A program made the translations under genes and the position numbers. Under the pieces are notes generated by a model, which was not told the origin of the DNA, did no database searches, and saw only the letters and a list, made by a program, of their open reading frames with translations. A stretch of 64,000 nucleotides of DNA, taken from DASUAO01 sp035763745. Lineage in GTDB: Bacteria; Actinomycetota; Acidimicrobiia; IMCC26256; PALSA-555. Numbering within the stretch: position 1 is the first letter of the stretch; every line of letters starts with the position of its first letter. Shown here in pieces: positions 48,920 through 58,078 of the stretch. The stretch spans positions 22,014-86,013 of the forward strand of contig DASUAO010000023.1 in the NCBI GenBank assembly GCA_035763745.1, in the 5' to 3' direction.

Positions 48920-50242
48920 ATGACCGACGCGTCGTCGGATCGGTTCGCTTCCGGCACGCTGCACTTCGGCCGGTGGCTCGCCGCGATCGTTGCGGCGGCG
49001 TTCGCCCTGCGCGTCGCCTACACGGTCGGCCAGACCGCGCCGCACGACCGGTCCCTCTACGACTCCATCTACTACCTCGTGCAGTCGCAGGCCGTCGTCC
49101 GGGGTGACGGGTTCGCCCGGCCGTTCGCCATGCTTCCCAACGCGGACCACCCGCCGCTGACGACGCTCGTCATCACGCCCGCGACCTGGCTGTTCGGGGT
49201 CACCGCCGACACCGTGGCGCAGCGCCTCACGATGTCGATCGTCGGCACGGGAGCGGTCGCCGCGATCGGGATGCTCGGACGTGCCGTCCGCGGGCCGCAG
49301 GTCGGGCTCTTCGCCGCGGGGATCGCCGCGGTGTACCCGAACCTCTTCATGAACGACGGCATCGTGATGGCGGAGTCGCTCGCGGCGCTCACGGTCGCGC
49401 TCGGCCTGTGGGCCGCGTACCGGCTGCGAGCGACCCGGTCGATCCGCGCTGCGATCGCCCTCGGCGTGTGCTGTGGATTCGCGGCGCTCGCCCGCGCCGA
49501 GCTGCTGTTGCTCGCTCCTGCGCTCGCTGTCCCGATGATGCTCGGCGCGAACCGCGCCGCATGGCGCGAGTGGATCCGCCCCGTCCTCGCCGTGGGGGCG
49601 GTGACCGCACTCGTCGTCGCGCCGTGGGTCGTGCGGAACATGGTGGTCTTCGAGGAACCCGCGCTCATGGGGACGGGTGACGGGCTCGTCCTGCTGGGCG
49701 CGAACTGCGACCGGGTGTACGGAGGGGAGCGGATCGGGTCGTGGGGCATCGAGTGCACGGGTGCGGCACCCCTGAAGGCCGATGCCGCCGTGCTGTCCCG
49801 GCGCCAACGCGACCAGGCGTTCGACTACATCGAGGACCACCTTGGCCGGGTCCCGGCGGTCGTCGCCGCGCGCGTCGGACGCGTGTGGGGCGTGTTCCGT
49901 CCCGTGCAGACCGTACGGTTCTCCGAGCTCGAAGGGCGACCGCACACACCCGCGATCGCCGGCCTCGTCATGTACTGGATCCTCGCCGGACTCGCGGTCG
50001 GCGGCATCGTGGTCCTGCGCCGCGGACGGGCCTTGGTCTGGCCGCTCCTGGTGCCCGTCGCCCTCGTCACGATGATCGCCGCGTTCGCCTACGGGACCAT
50101 CCGCTTCCGGGTCCCGGCCGAGGTGAGCATCGTGGTGCTCGCCGCGGTTGCGCTCGACGCGGTCTGGAAGCGGCGCCGCGGCGAGCCCGACGCTCGGCCC
50201 GCCGATCAGGCGAGCGCGATCGAGGCCAGCTCCTCGAGCTGA
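48920..50242 (+). CDS. GT39/ArnT-like polytopic membrane glycosyltransferase
   Basis: A 440-residue protein with about ten helices. The first periplasmic loop YTVGQTAPHDRSLYDSIYYLVQSQAVVRGDGFARP has the acidic and Tyr residues of GT-C enzymes, and VRPVLAVGAVTALVVAPWVVRNMVVF-type sequence matches the family's WVxRN motif. It would transfer sugar from a polyprenyl-phosphate donor. The ATG at 48920 is 7 bp after the thiolase-like gene. The last 37 bp, encoding a Ser-rich tail, overlap the convergent acyl-CoA dehydrogenase gene. Confidence 0.8.
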   Translation: MTDASSDRFASGTLHFGRWLAAIVAAAFALRVAYTVGQTAPHDRSLYDSIYYLVQSQAVVRGDGFARPFAMLPNADHPPLTTLVITPATWLFGVTADTVAQRLTMSIVGTGAVAAIGMLGRAVRGPQVGLFAAGIAAVYPNLFMNDGIVMAESLAALTVALGLWAAYRLRATRSIRAAIALGVCCGFAALARAELLLLAPALAVPMMLGANRAAWREWIRPVLAVGAVTALVVAPWVVRNMVVFEEPALMGTGDGLVLLGANCDRVYGGERIGSWGIECTGAAPLKADAAVLSRRQRDQAFDYIEDHLGRVPAVVAARVGRVWGVFRPVQTVRFSELEGRPHTPAIAGLVMYWILAGLAVGGIVVLRRGRALVWPLLVPVALVTMIAAFAYGTIRFRVPAEVSIVVLAAVALDAVWKRRRGEPDARPADQASAIEASSSS

Positions 50243-51318
50243 TCGACGCTGCCTCCACCGGTCTGCTGCAGCGTGAGGAGCCGCTTGTAGAACAGGTGGA
50301 GGTCGTGCTCCCACGTGAAGCCGATGCCGGCATGGATCTGCACCGCCGATGCGCCCACGCCGTAGAGCTCGTCGCCGGCGAACGCGAGCGCCATCGTCGC
50401 AGCCCGGTGCCGCTCCGCGGGGTCGGCTTCGTCGGCCGCCCAGCACGCGTAGTAGCCCGCCGCGCGGGCCAGCTCGACCGCCCGCAACATGTCGGCGCAG
50501 AGGTGCTGCACCGCCTGGAAGGAGCCGATCGGCGCATCGAACTGCCGCCGTTCCTTCGCGTACTCCGTCGACAGCTCGAGCGCCCGTTCGGCGGTCCCGA
50601 CGCCCTCGACGACCGCCGCGATCGCGAGTCGGTCGACGGTCGCGGCGATCGCCGGCGCGGCGTCGCCGCCGAGTCGGTGTGCCGACACGCCTTCGAGCGT
50701 GAGCGTGCCCTCCTTGCGGCTCCCGTCGACAGTGGGTGTGGGTCGTGTCGTCGTGCCGGGCGCGGCGACGTCGACGACGAACGCGCCGACGACGCCGGCG
50801 AGATCGGTTGCGGTGGTCAGGACCGTGGTCGCGGCCATGAGATCGGGGACGTGGATCTTCGTGCCGTCGAGCCGCCAGGCGTCCCCGTCGGCTCGCGCCG
50901 TCGTCGTGGGGTTCCGCCACTCTGCGCGGCGACTCGGCTCGAGCAACGCCACCGTCCCCACCGACGAGCCGTCGGCGAGCCCCGGCAGCATCGCCGCGTG
51001 GTCGGCGGCGGCCCCGGCGTCGAGGACCAGGCCGACGGCACCGATCGCGCTCGACGCGTACGGCCCCGGGTGGACCGATCTGCCGAGCGTCTCGAGCACG
51101 AGTGCTGCGTCGACCATCCCGCCCCCGGCGCCGCCGTGCGCGTCGGGGACGAGGAGCCCGAGCACGCCGAGGTCGGCGAGCCCACTCCACACGTCGTCGG
51201 TGGTCCCGCGCGGGTCGTCGTAGCGGTCACGCACCCATCCCAGCGGCGCGCGCTCCTCCACGAACCGGCGCACGCTCGCCCGCAGCGCCTCCTGCTCCTC
51301 GCTGAACTCGAAGTCCAT
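50206..51318 (-). CDS. Acyl-CoA dehydrogenase, short (catalytic-Glu) subunit
   Basis: A 370-residue FadE-like protein starting MDFEFSEEQEALRASVRRFV. The C-terminal section STEYAKERRQFDAPIGSFQAVQHLCADML and IHAGIGFTWEHDLHLFYKRLL carries the probable catalytic Glu. The terminal SEIQRN motif is missing. The divergent neighbour at 51380 has the complementary features, so they probably form an alpha2beta2 dehydrogenase despite being on opposite strands. The 61-bp divergent region holds a leaderless promoter for the plus gene only; the minus promoter is not clear. Confidence 0.87.
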   Translation of the reverse strand: MDFEFSEEQEALRASVRRFVEERAPLGWVRDRYDDPRGTTDDVWSGLADLGVLGLLVPDAHGGAGGGMVDAALVLETLGRSVHPGPYASSAIGAVGLVLDAGAAADHAAMLPGLADGSSVGTVALLEPSRRAEWRNPTTTARADGDAWRLDGTKIHVPDLMAATTVLTTATDLAGVVGAFVVDVAAPGTTTRPTPTVDGSRKEGTLTLEGVSAHRLGGDAAPAIAATVDRLAIAAVVEGVGTAERALELSTEYAKERRQFDAPIGSFQAVQHLCADMLRAVELARAAGYYACWAADEADPAERHRAATMALAFAGDELYGVGASAVQIHAGIGFTWEHDLHLFYKRLLTLQQTGGGSVDQLEELASIALA

Positions 51319-51366
51319 CTCTTCTCAGTCGCTCCCTGTCGGCCGGGAGTCCCGGACCCTACCGAC

Positions 51367-51372
51367 TACGGT
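51367..51372 (+). promoter_or_regulatory. -10 box TACGGT of a leaderless promoter
   Basis: TACGGT ends exactly 7 bp before the GTG at 51380. No TGAC-N6-GTCA palindrome is found in this divergent region. Confidence 0.6.
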
Positions 51373-51379
51373 TCCGGCC

Positions 51380-52573
51380 GTGCGACTGCGCTACGGGGAT
51401 GCCGAGGAACGCTTCCGCGCCGAGCTCGGGGCGTGGCTCGACGAGCACGCGCCGCCGCGTGAGGTCCTCGACCGGCCGAAGCAGTCGAGCGCCGACCTCT
51501 CGGACTGGTCGCGGGCATGGCAGCGCACCCTCTTCGACGCGGGGTACCTCGCGCCCGGATGGCCGCCCGAGCTCGGGGGCCGCAACGCAACCCCGTCGGA
51601 GCAGATGATCTACTTCGAGGAGATGAAGCTCCGCGAGCTCCCGCGGAGCCTCAATCCCCAGGGGCTCGGGATCATCGCACCGTCCCTCCACGACGCCGGC
51701 ACTCCCGAGCAGCAGGAACGGTGGCTGCTGCCCACCCTGCGCGCCGAGATCGCCTGGTGCCTCGGGATGAGCGAACCGGGAGCCGGGAGTGACCTGGCCA
51801 GCCTCAAGACCCGTGCCGTGCTCGACGGCGACCGCTTCATCGTGAACGGCCAGAAGGTGTGGACGTCCGGTGCGCACCACGCCGACTGGTGCATGTGCTT
51901 CGTGCGCACCGACCCCGACGCGCCGAAGCACAAGGGGATCAGCGTCCTCATCATCGACATGCAGTCGCCCGGGGTCGAAGCCCGTCCCTTCGCCGAGCTG
52001 ACCGAGCCCGACTACACCGACTTCAACGAGGTGTTCTTCACCGACGTCGAGGTCCCGAAGGAGCACCTCCTCGGCGACCTCAACCAGGGGTGGTCGCTCA
52101 CCCAGGTCTCGCTCGGCCACGAGCGCGCGATGCTGTGGATCGACCTCGCCCACGACCTCCAGCGCGGACTCGACGCGCTCGTCGCGATGGGAGGCCGACC
52201 GGGCCCCGACGGTCGACCGCTGCGCGAGGACCAGCGGTTCCGTGAGGCGATCGCCCGGTTCCACGTCGACTCCCAGGCGCTCCGCCTGATGGGGTACCGG
52301 GGCTTCTCGAAGTTCATGCGTGGTCGCGCCGCCCCCGAGCACTCGCTCCTCAAGCTGTACGGCAGCGAGGCGCTCCAGCAGATGCTCCTCACCGCGTCCG
52401 AGTTCCTCGGTCCCGACGCGCTCGACACTTCGCTGCGCGGCCCGAGGATGTGGCGTGAGGGCGCGTGGATCATCGCGTTCCTCCGCTCGTTCTCCGGGAC
52501 GATCCCCGGTGGGACGAGCGAGATCCAGCGCAACATCATCGCTGAGCGAGTGCTCGGACTCCCGCGCACATAG
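51380..52573 (+). CDS. Acyl-CoA dehydrogenase, long (FAD-adenine-binding) subunit
   Basis: A 397-residue protein beginning VRLRYGDAEERFRAELGAWLDEHAPP. It contains WCLGMSEPGAGSDLASLKTRAVLDGDRFIVNGQKVWTSG in the beta domain and PGGTSEIQRNIIAERVLGLPRT at the end. Where the catalytic Glu would lie it reads LRGPRMWREGAWIIAF, so the base should come from the short partner at 50206. Start GTG 51380 is leaderless. The protein is closely patterned on the long subunit at 27827, giving two parallel dehydrogenase pairs in this window for two oxidation cycles or substrates. Confidence 0.9.
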   Translation: MRLRYGDAEERFRAELGAWLDEHAPPREVLDRPKQSSADLSDWSRAWQRTLFDAGYLAPGWPPELGGRNATPSEQMIYFEEMKLRELPRSLNPQGLGIIAPSLHDAGTPEQQERWLLPTLRAEIAWCLGMSEPGAGSDLASLKTRAVLDGDRFIVNGQKVWTSGAHHADWCMCFVRTDPDAPKHKGISVLIIDMQSPGVEARPFAELTEPDYTDFNEVFFTDVEVPKEHLLGDLNQGWSLTQVSLGHERAMLWIDLAHDLQRGLDALVAMGGRPGPDGRPLREDQRFREAIARFHVDSQALRLMGYRGFSKFMRGRAAPEHSLLKLYGSEALQQMLLTASEFLGPDALDTSLRGPRMWREGAWIIAFLRSFSGTIPGGTSEIQRNIIAERVLGLPRT

Positions 52574-52599
52574 CAGCACGAGACACGGGGAGGGGAGCC

Positions 52600-53277
52600 A
52601 TGGAGCTGAGCCCCGACGACATCACGCGGATGCGCACGCCACTCTGGGACCAGGCCAAGGCCGCGATCGAACGCGGTGATCCCGATGCGGCGACGGAGCT
52701 GATCGACCGGTCGGTCGATCAGTGGGCGTCGCTCAAGGACTACTCGATCAACTGGATCACGTCGCTCCTCACGTTCATCGGCGAAGAGCTCGGTGAGGAG
52801 GCTGTCGAGCGCGCCCTGCGCAGGACCGGTGACGAGTTCGTGGCGCCGCGTCGCGACACGGGGACGAGCTGGGACGACCTCCCTGCGGCGGCCCGGGCCA
52901 AGGTCATCGCCCGGGCGATGCTCGGGAACATGGGTGCGGTGGAAGTCGACGAGGACGACGAGAAGATCACCCTGTCCTTCCGCTGCGGCAGCGGCGGCAA
53001 GCTCATCGACGACGGCAGGTACGAGGGCGAGCACGCGTATCTCACACTGCGCGAGCGATCCGGCCGGACGTTCGACCGCGACGCGCTCTGGGTGTACTGC
53101 GCGCACTGCTCGGTGAACAACGAGATCCAACCGGTGGAGTGGGGATCGGCGCCGACGAGCATCGAGTACCCGCCCGAGCGCCCGGGCGAGGCGTGTGTCC
53201 ACCACATCTACAAGGACGTCTCCGACGTCCCGGCCGCCGCGTACGAGCGCATCGGCAAGGAACCTCCCGCGCGATGA
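52600..53277 (+). CDS. Unknown protein with Cys/His-rich C-terminal half
   Basis: A 225-residue soluble protein not confidently recognised. The N-terminal ~120 residues are helical (WDQAKAAIERGDPDAATELIDRSVDQWASLKDYSINWITSLLTFIGEELGEE). The C-terminal half holds LSFRCGSGGKLI, WVYCAHCSVNNEIQPVEWG and CVHHIYKD, with four Cys and two His that could bind metal. The overall order recalls the ATC-hydrolase (L-2-amino-thiazoline-4-carboxylate hydrolase) fold, but only weakly. The ATG at 52600 follows GGGGAGGGGAG, a strong Shine-Dalgarno. It lies 26 bp after the dehydrogenase and is probably in the same transcript. Confidence 0.7.
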   Translation: MELSPDDITRMRTPLWDQAKAAIERGDPDAATELIDRSVDQWASLKDYSINWITSLLTFIGEELGEEAVERALRRTGDEFVAPRRDTGTSWDDLPAAARAKVIARAMLGNMGAVEVDEDDEKITLSFRCGSGGKLIDDGRYEGEHAYLTLRERSGRTFDRDALWVYCAHCSVNNEIQPVEWGSAPTSIEYPPERPGEACVHHIYKDVSDVPAAAYERIGKEPPAR

Positions 53278-53301
53278 GCGCGGCGCAGTGAGCGTCGTGG
53301 G

Positions 53302-55065
53302 ATGATGCTCGGCCGCAGGCGACTGCGCGAAGCCGCGCTCGTCGCGGTCGGTTCGACGGCGGCGGCGCTCGCGTTCACCTGGCCGCTCGCGCTGCACCTC
53401 GAGACCCGGGCGCGCGACCTCAAGGACACGTTGTTCCAGGCCTGGACCCTCGACTGGGTCCAGTACGCGATCACGCACGGCAAGAGCGTCTACGACGCCA
53501 ACATCTTCGCCCCGCAGCAGACGACGCTCGCGTACTCCGACACGCTGCTCGGGATCGCGATCCCCACGCTCCCGTTGCGCTGGCTCGGGATGAGCCCGAT
53601 CGGCGTGCTCAACGTCTCGTTGTTCCTCGGCTTCGCCGCGTCGGCCGCGGCCGGCTATCTCCTGGTCCGGCTCGTGACCGGCTCGTGCATCGCGGGCGCG
53701 ATCGGCGGAGCCGTGTACGCGTTCGGGCCCTTCGGCGCCCTCGCGACCCGTCACCTGCACGTTGCCGTCCGGCCGGGGATCCCGCTCGCGGCCGCGGCCG
53801 CGTGGTGGCTCGCCGAGCGCGCCCGCGCGCGCCGGCCGCTGCTCGCGCCCGCCGCGGCGCTCGTGGCGGTCGTCGCGTGGCAGGGGACGGTGTCGTTCTA
53901 CCCGGCGACCTACGCGGTGGGCGCGGCCGCGCTGGTGCTGGTCGTGCGTCTCCGCGATCGACGGTCGATCGTCGTCGGGCTCCTCGCAGTCATCGCATGT
54001 GGGGCGATCCTCGCCCTGCTCGCGGTGCCGAACCTCGTGATCGCCGATCGCGATCCGCACTACGAGTTCGGGTTGGCGACCTTCGGCCCGCTCGGCGCGA
54101 ACTTCCTCCGCACCGAACCCGGGATCACGATCTGGGGCGGCGTCCTCGGGGTCGGCGACGGCGACGCGCTCAAGAGCGGGGTGTTCCCCGGAGTCACCGT
54201 CCTGGCGCTCGCGGGGTGGGGGGCGGTGCGCGGCTGGCGCCGGAGGGGGCGGTCGCGGACGATCGTGGTCACAGGGCTCGTGCTCACTGCGGTCGGCGCG
54301 GTCCTCGCGATCGGGACGTCAGCGACCGGCGTCCGTCAGTACGCGCCGTACCGGCTCCTGTACGAGCTGGGGCCGCCCTTCGACGCGCTTCGGGCGACGG
54401 TGCGCGCGTGGTCGATCGGGCTGTGCGGACTCGCCCTGCTCGCCGGGACAGGCGCGGTGTCGCTGGTGGAGTGGGTCCGGCGGTCGGCCGCGAGGCGAGA
54501 TCCGGCGCGGGCGGCGCTCGTGGCCGGGGTGACCGCGACGCTCGTCGTCGTGGCACTCCTCCTCGAGGGGTTCGAGCCGTGGTCCGACCGGCCGACCGTC
54601 CGCGCGAGCCCGGTCGACGTCGAGCTCGCCCGAAGGAGGGCCGAGGGCGGGGTCGTATCGCTGCCGATGAACGAGGGGCCGACCCTCGACCTCAGCCTGT
54701 TCCAGCAGCCCGCGGTCCTGTACGGCGCGACGGAGCACCACCGCCTGCTCCTCAACGGCTACGCGGGGTACGTCCCCCAGTCCTACCTCGACCTCTCGAA
54801 CGCGCTCGCGGACCTGCCGGCGGCGGACGCGATCCGCCGGCTCGAGCGCCTGCACATCCGATACGTGGTCGTGCGTCCCAGCGCGGCCGACGGCAGGTGG
54901 GCCGCACTCCGGTTCCCCGAGCAGGCGCAGCCGCTGCGGTTCCTCGGACGGTTCGGCGACGACTTGCTCTACGAGGTCGGGGCCGGGACGTCGACCAGCA
55001 CATCGCCGTCATCGAGCACGCGGGCGACGTCGCCGGGGCACAAGGTCACCGTCGTGAACGGGTAG
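53302..55065 (+). CDS. Polytopic membrane protein, YfhO/GT-C-like
   Basis: A 587-residue protein with about 11 helices and a soluble C-terminal domain. The first loop WPLALHLETRARDLKDTLFQAWTLDWVQYAI carries acidic residues, and YAFGPFGALATRHLHVAVRPGIPLAAAAAWWLAERAR is a typical YfhO/GT-C internal segment. It probably transfers sugars or acts on lipid-linked donors. The C-terminal domain ends naturally at DDLLYEVGAG, after which ~25 low-complexity residues (TSTSTSPSSSTRAT...) are encoded antisense to the decayed hyuA 3' end. The ATG at 53302 is favoured; the preceding gene ends 24 bp upstream. Confidence 0.75.
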   Translation: MMLGRRRLREAALVAVGSTAAALAFTWPLALHLETRARDLKDTLFQAWTLDWVQYAITHGKSVYDANIFAPQQTTLAYSDTLLGIAIPTLPLRWLGMSPIGVLNVSLFLGFAASAAAGYLLVRLVTGSCIAGAIGGAVYAFGPFGALATRHLHVAVRPGIPLAAAAAWWLAERARARRPLLAPAAALVAVVAWQGTVSFYPATYAVGAAALVLVVRLRDRRSIVVGLLAVIACGAILALLAVPNLVIADRDPHYEFGLATFGPLGANFLRTEPGITIWGGVLGVGDGDALKSGVFPGVTVLALAGWGAVRGWRRRGRSRTIVVTGLVLTAVGAVLAIGTSATGVRQYAPYRLLYELGPPFDALRATVRAWSIGLCGLALLAGTGAVSLVEWVRRSAARRDPARAALVAGVTATLVVVALLLEGFEPWSDRPTVRASPVDVELARRRAEGGVVSLPMNEGPTLDLSLFQQPAVLYGATEHHRLLLNGYAGYVPQSYLDLSNALADLPAADAIRRLERLHIRYVVVRPSAADGRWAALRFPEQAQPLRFLGRFGDDLLYEVGAGTSTSTSPSSSTRATSPGHKVTVVNG

Positions 55066-58000
55066 GCGATCAGCGCCGGTCCCGAGATCGCCGGCCCGGG
55101 GAAGAGCGCCGTGCCGTCGTACACCGGGGCGTCGTGCCAGGCGCCAGCGAGGTGGACCCGCCGCGGAGGGCCGGCTGCGGGTGCCGCGTCGCTCGGAGTC
55201 AGCAGGACCGGACGAGGCTGTTCGACCACGCCCGTCGTGACGAGTCGGATCCCGCGCACCACGGGCTCCTGGGAACGCGCCTCGATCAGCCGCGCCGCCT
55301 CGTTTCGCTGGTGGAACTCCTCGACGCTCGCCTCCACGTCGGCGGCGGTGATCGGTGCGCCCGGGTCGCGAGGGAGCGCGATCGCGTTGTCGAACGTCTG
55401 GCCCGGGTGCACGAGGTTCAACATCCACTCGAGCCGGATCCGGTCGGGCGGCACGCCCGCGTCGGCGAGCTCCGCGCGCGCTCGCCTCGAGCTCGTCGGT
55501 GAGCGCGTTCAGGTGGGCGAGGTCGGTCGCCGTCCATGCCGTGAGGTACGTGCGCATCTGATCCACGACGTGGTCGGCGCTGACGAGGCCCACGGCGGAG
55601 AGCCCCGGGGCGGCGCGCGGCACCAGTACCCGGCGCATGCCGAGCGCACGCGCCTGGGTCGTGGCGTGGACCCCACCCATCCCGCCGACCGCCCCAGAAC
55701 CCTTCGGCGTCGAGCCGGCCGAGGAGGAGGTCGGCGTCGGTCACGGTGGGCTCGGTGCCCCCGCGCCCGTAGCACGCGGGCCCCGGGTCGCTCCCCGCGG
55801 ATCCCGGGCCCACCTGGAGTGCGCCGCTGTCGACGTGGGCGATGGACCCGCCGCCCGCCCCGATCGCGTGAATGTCGATCATGGGGAGCGCGATGCAGTA
55901 CCGGTGGCGCCAGTTCCAGTCGCTCGTGATCTCGGGGCGACCGTCGCGGAGGCGCCCTTCGAGTCGGGTGCGGTAGCGGACGATCGGTGGTCCGACGTAC
56001 GCGTTCGCGAGGGTGGTCGACGTGCGTTCGAACTCGGGGGGCTTCGGGTACACCTCGTGCGAGAGGGAGATCAGCTCGACGTCCGGGACCTCCTCGAGGA
56101 CCAGCTCGCGGGCGCGCAGCTCGTGGGTGGGGTTCGCGTACGAGTGCACGAACATGATCGCGATCGACGTGACGCCGAACGCGGCGAGGCGACGCGCCGT
56201 GCGGCGGACCGCGTCCTCGTCGAGCGGGGTGTCGACCTCGCCCTCGGCGGTCAGGCGCTCGGGGATCTCGAGCCGCACCAGGCCTGCCATCACCCCGTCG
56301 GACTGGTCCGCCGTGGCGGCGTCGTCGAGCGCGAGCGTCATGTCGTCGAGCGACCCTGTGATCACCACGCCGTAGCGCTCACGGGCGGCGTCGACCGACA
56401 CGTACTCGTCCCAGACGTCGTCGAGCACCGCCTGCGGATCGCGGTCGAGCGGGTCGCCCCATCCGCCCCCACCGCCGAACCGGTACACGAGCCGGTCGCC
56501 CGGCAGCATCCGAGCTTCCACGACGGTCGGGTCGACGCGCACCTCGCGGTCGGTGTCTGCGCTGATGACGCACGAGTCGGGCGAGCCGGGCTCTCCGCCC
56601 GCGATGCCGGGGTGGAGGTGGTACTGGTTCACCACGTACTGGTTGACCCGGGTCTCCGTCCGCACCTCCTTGACGAAGTTGCTCCCACACCCCCCGCGCC
56701 ACTGGCCCGCACCCCCCGAGTCGGTGAGGTAGTCGCGGCTGCGGAGGATGTGGGGGAACAGCGCTTCGTCGATCTCGGCCGACGCCTTGATGAGGTTGCC
56801 GTTCGACGCGACGAGCGCACCCCAGCCGTCGACGTCGCGCACGGCGTTGACCCATCCGGCGTTCACCTCGCCACCGTGGTCGAAGAACGCCTTCCCGGTC
56901 CGGGGGTCGAGGTCGCCCCACATCTGGCGGGGCGCGCCGTACTTGTACGTATGCGGGGCGCAGCGGTCGGGGAGGATCTGCGACATGGTGATCGCGATCG
57001 CGTCGCCGACCTCGACGCCGGGATGGTGGGTCCCGGCGCTGACCGGCTTGCCCTCGACGGGGTTGACGCACGTGCCCGACGGGATGCGCAGGTCGATGCA
57101 GTCGAAGAAGCCCTCGTTCTTCGGGATGCTCGGGTCCACCAGGCTCGCCAGCTGGGCGATCGTGTAGCCGCGCGTGTTCCCGTAGGTCGACCAGGCGTTG
57201 AGCTCGGGTCGGTCGTCGGACCCCGCGAAGTCGACGACGAGGTCCCGACCGTCGACCGTGACCTCCACGTGGACGCGGATGTCGGTGTTGCCCGCCGGAT
57301 CGCAGTCGACGTACGCGTCTGCGACGTACGTGCCGTCGGGCCACGCCTCGATCTCGTCCTGGAAGCGGCGATGGGTGTCGTCGATCGTCCAGTCGACGGC
57401 GCCGCGGACGGTCTCGGCCCCGTACTCGTCGATGACCTCGCCGAGGCGTGCCGCCCCGAGCTGCGCCGCCCCGACCTGCGCGCGGAGATCCCCGATGAAC
57501 CCCGGGAGGCGGTTGTTGGCGCGCATCGTGAGCACGACGTCGCGGCGCTCCTTGCCGGCCTCGACGATCTAGAGGACCGGGTACCGCGTGCCCTCCGACC
57601 AGATGTCCTTGGCGAACACGTTGTAGCCGCCGGCGAGCGCGCCACCCGTGTCGCCGTGGTGGCACTGGATGGACGCGATGAGCAACAGGTCGCCCTCGGG
57701 GCCGAACACCGGGGAGTACACGTTGAAGTCGGGGAGGTGCCCGCCGCCGTGGTACGGGTCATTCGCGACGAGCACGTCACCCGGGTACAGCTCCCCTTCG
57801 AGGTAGTCGAGCGCGAACCGCACCGGGAGGGTGCTCGACAGCATGAACTGCGGGATGCCGACGGAGAGCGCCGCCAGGCGACCGCGCGCGTCGAGGATGG
57901 TCGCGTTGCGCTCGTTGCTCTGGTTGAGGATCGGCGTCGTGGCCGTGCGCGAGACGAACGTGGCCATCTCGAAGCAGATGGTCTCCATCGCGGAGCGGAT

Positions 58001-58078
58001 CACCTCCGCCGCGATCGGGTCGACGACGTCGGGCGCGTCGGAGCCCCGGGACGACGTGTCCCGCTGCGTCGAGGTCAT
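54969..58078 (-). pseudogene. Decayed hydantoinase/5-oxoprolinase locus (hyuB-hyuA fusion remnant)
   Basis: From the ATG at 58078 the frame reads as HyuB (EVIRSAMETICFEMATFVSRTATTPI, FNVYSPVFGPEGDLLLIASIQCHHGDTGG), until a TAG at 57571-57569 interrupts GTRYPVL / IVEAGKERRD. HyuB resumes in frame (GGAGQWRGGCGSNF, YRFGGGGGWGDPLDR). At ~56.3 kb it runs directly into HyuA without its N-terminal ATP-binding ~120 residues. HyuA continues (IDIHAIGAGGGSIAHVDSGALQVGPGSAGSDPGPACYG) to DAEGFWGG, then jumps frame near 55690 with about 85 residues missing before GGMGGVHATTQ. A second frameshift in a GCGCGC run near 55480 leads to the C-terminus. With four lesions no active enzyme is expected. Confidence 0.85.

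Noticed and set aside
57569..57571. TAG in hyuB as a recoded (pyrrolysine-type) codon
   Set aside because: Three further lesions in the same locus, including an N-terminal HyuA deletion and two frameshifts, point to ordinary decay.
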